DNA from: Candidatus Polarisedimenticolaceae bacterium
GTDB taxonomy: Bacteria > Acidobacteriota > Polarisedimenticolia > Polarisedimenticolales > DASRJG01
Length of the DNA stretch: 64,000 nucleotides
Assembly: GCA_036376135.1 (NCBI GenBank)
Contig: DASVAW010000129.1
Span: 1 to 64,000 of the forward strand
Direction of reading: 5' to 3'
The notes beneath the pieces are model-generated. The model made no database searches. It was given only the letters and a program-made list of their open reading frames with translations, and was not told where the DNA came from. Below are positions 63,598 to 64,000 of this stretch, piece after piece. Made by a program: the position numbers and the translations under genes. Position 1 is the first letter of the stretch. Every line of letters starts with the position of its first letter.

Positions 63598-64000
63598 TTG
63601 ACCGCCGCGCTCCTCCTCGCGCTCACCCTGCCGCTTTCGATCGACGTGGCCTGGGGCGACCGAGCGTCGGGAGGTTCCGAGACCCTTCGCGCCGACATCG
63701 AGCGGCAGATCGCCTCGGCCGTCGCGGGAGCGGGTTGCTTCACGACCCTCGCGCCCAAGGGCACCGAACGTGCGCCGGTGCGCCTTCAGGTGGCCCTCGA
63801 CGACTACCGCGAGGAGACGAACTTCGACGACTCCCTCGCGACCTACGCGCAGGCACAGGAGCCCGGCCAGGGGCTGCGCCTCGAGGCGGTTTTCTCGGTG
63901 ATCGTCAGGCTCCGGATCTTCGCGGGCGATTCCGATGTGCCGTTCCGCGAGAAGAAGTTCCGCGTGCTGCGCGAGATCCGGCCGCGAATCCCGGGCGACG
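63598..64000 (+). CDS. Secreted hypothetical protein, N-terminal part (cut by window end)
   Basis: A TTG-initiated frame runs open to the window end (134 codons). It begins with a signal-peptide-like stretch TAALLLALTLPLSIDVAWG. The following part (residues 25-134) alternates charged and hydrophobic residues with predicted beta character, for example RLEAVFSVIVRLRIFAGD. It starts 7 bases after the cNMP/FHA gene. No domain is recognised. It may be a lipoprotein-like envelope protein, but the start could also lie elsewhere. Confidence 0.55.
   Translation, partial: MTAALLLALTLPLSIDVAWGDRASGGSETLRADIERQIASAVAGAGCFTTLAPKGTERAPVRLQVALDDYREETNFDDSLATYAQAQEPGQGLRLEAVFSVIVRLRIFAGDSDVPFREKKFRVLREIRPRIPGD

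Overview
The window is a dense, GC-rich, chromosomal housekeeping segment from a Gram-negative (diderm) bacterium. Diderm features are an LptC/LptA-type protein with LptB and several secreted proteins. About 60 protein genes and three tRNAs fill nearly all 64 kb. There are no insertion sequences, prophage genes, CRISPR arrays or rRNA. The gene set (HprK-RapZ-EIIA-HPr-EI, MglA-like GTPase, DUF1844, DUF4388, long HPF, two-subunit acyl-CoA mutase, Gld-like ABC exporter, type II GAPDH-like enzyme) resembles Acidobacteriota (perhaps a Thermoanaerobaculia-like lineage) or a deep deltaproteobacterial-type lineage. That placement is inference. Many genes start with GTG or TTG, and operon partners very often overlap by exactly four bases (NTGA).

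Layout. 1-3.4 kb: end of fabG, acpP, fabF, then etfBA. A palindromic REP-like element separates etfA from a convergent type II GAPDH-like gene. 4.5-10.1 kb: a divergent promoter pair, then hprK, rapZ, a mannose-type EIIA, HPr, enzyme I, a cupin and a MerR regulator. This is a regulatory phosphotransferase system with no sugar permease in view. 10.1-15.4 kb: tRNA-Pro and a looser accessory stretch (small secreted protein, YtxH protein, GT-C glycosyltransferase, methyltransferase, orphan oxidase subunit III, YbaK-type deacylase). 15.4-21.6 kb: asnA, terC, surE-pcm, tRNA-Pro, apt, tRNA-Arg, a TPR membrane protein, a secreted protein and ssb.

21.7-29.0 kb: one long operon, murJ, a Gld-like ABC exporter (ATPase, permease, GldG-like, DUF4340), dtd, xerD. 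29-34.8 kb: accA, mazG, DUF1844, a zinc-ribbon TPR membrane protein and a DUF4388/pseudopilin-like hybrid. 34.8-39.7 kb: dnaK, hsp20, a sigma-70 factor, a DnaC-like ATPase and an enoyl-CoA hydratase. 39.7-44.5 kb: lptC/A fusion, lptB, rpoN, hpf, the classic LPS-export/sigma-54 order. Here it lies 35 kb from the PTS and rapZ genes that often sit beside it. 44.5-53.3 kb: acyl-CoA mutase subunits, response regulator, valS, nadC, birA, coaX, LMW phosphatase and an unknown gene.

53.3-64 kb: comEC, whose frame runs on into the antisense of a convergent site-2 protease; a PEGA protein; HU; der; yihY; an MglA-like GTPase with a long tail; a HEAT-like secreted protein; a cNMP-binding/FHA protein; and the start of one more gene. 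The items most worth a second look are the alanine at a substrate-binding position of the acyl-CoA mutase, a recurrent -10-like box 7-9 nt upstream of starts that lack a Shine-Dalgarno sequence (leaderless mRNAs), the REP element, the mirrored GAPDH/hprK promoter, and the comEC frame anomaly.
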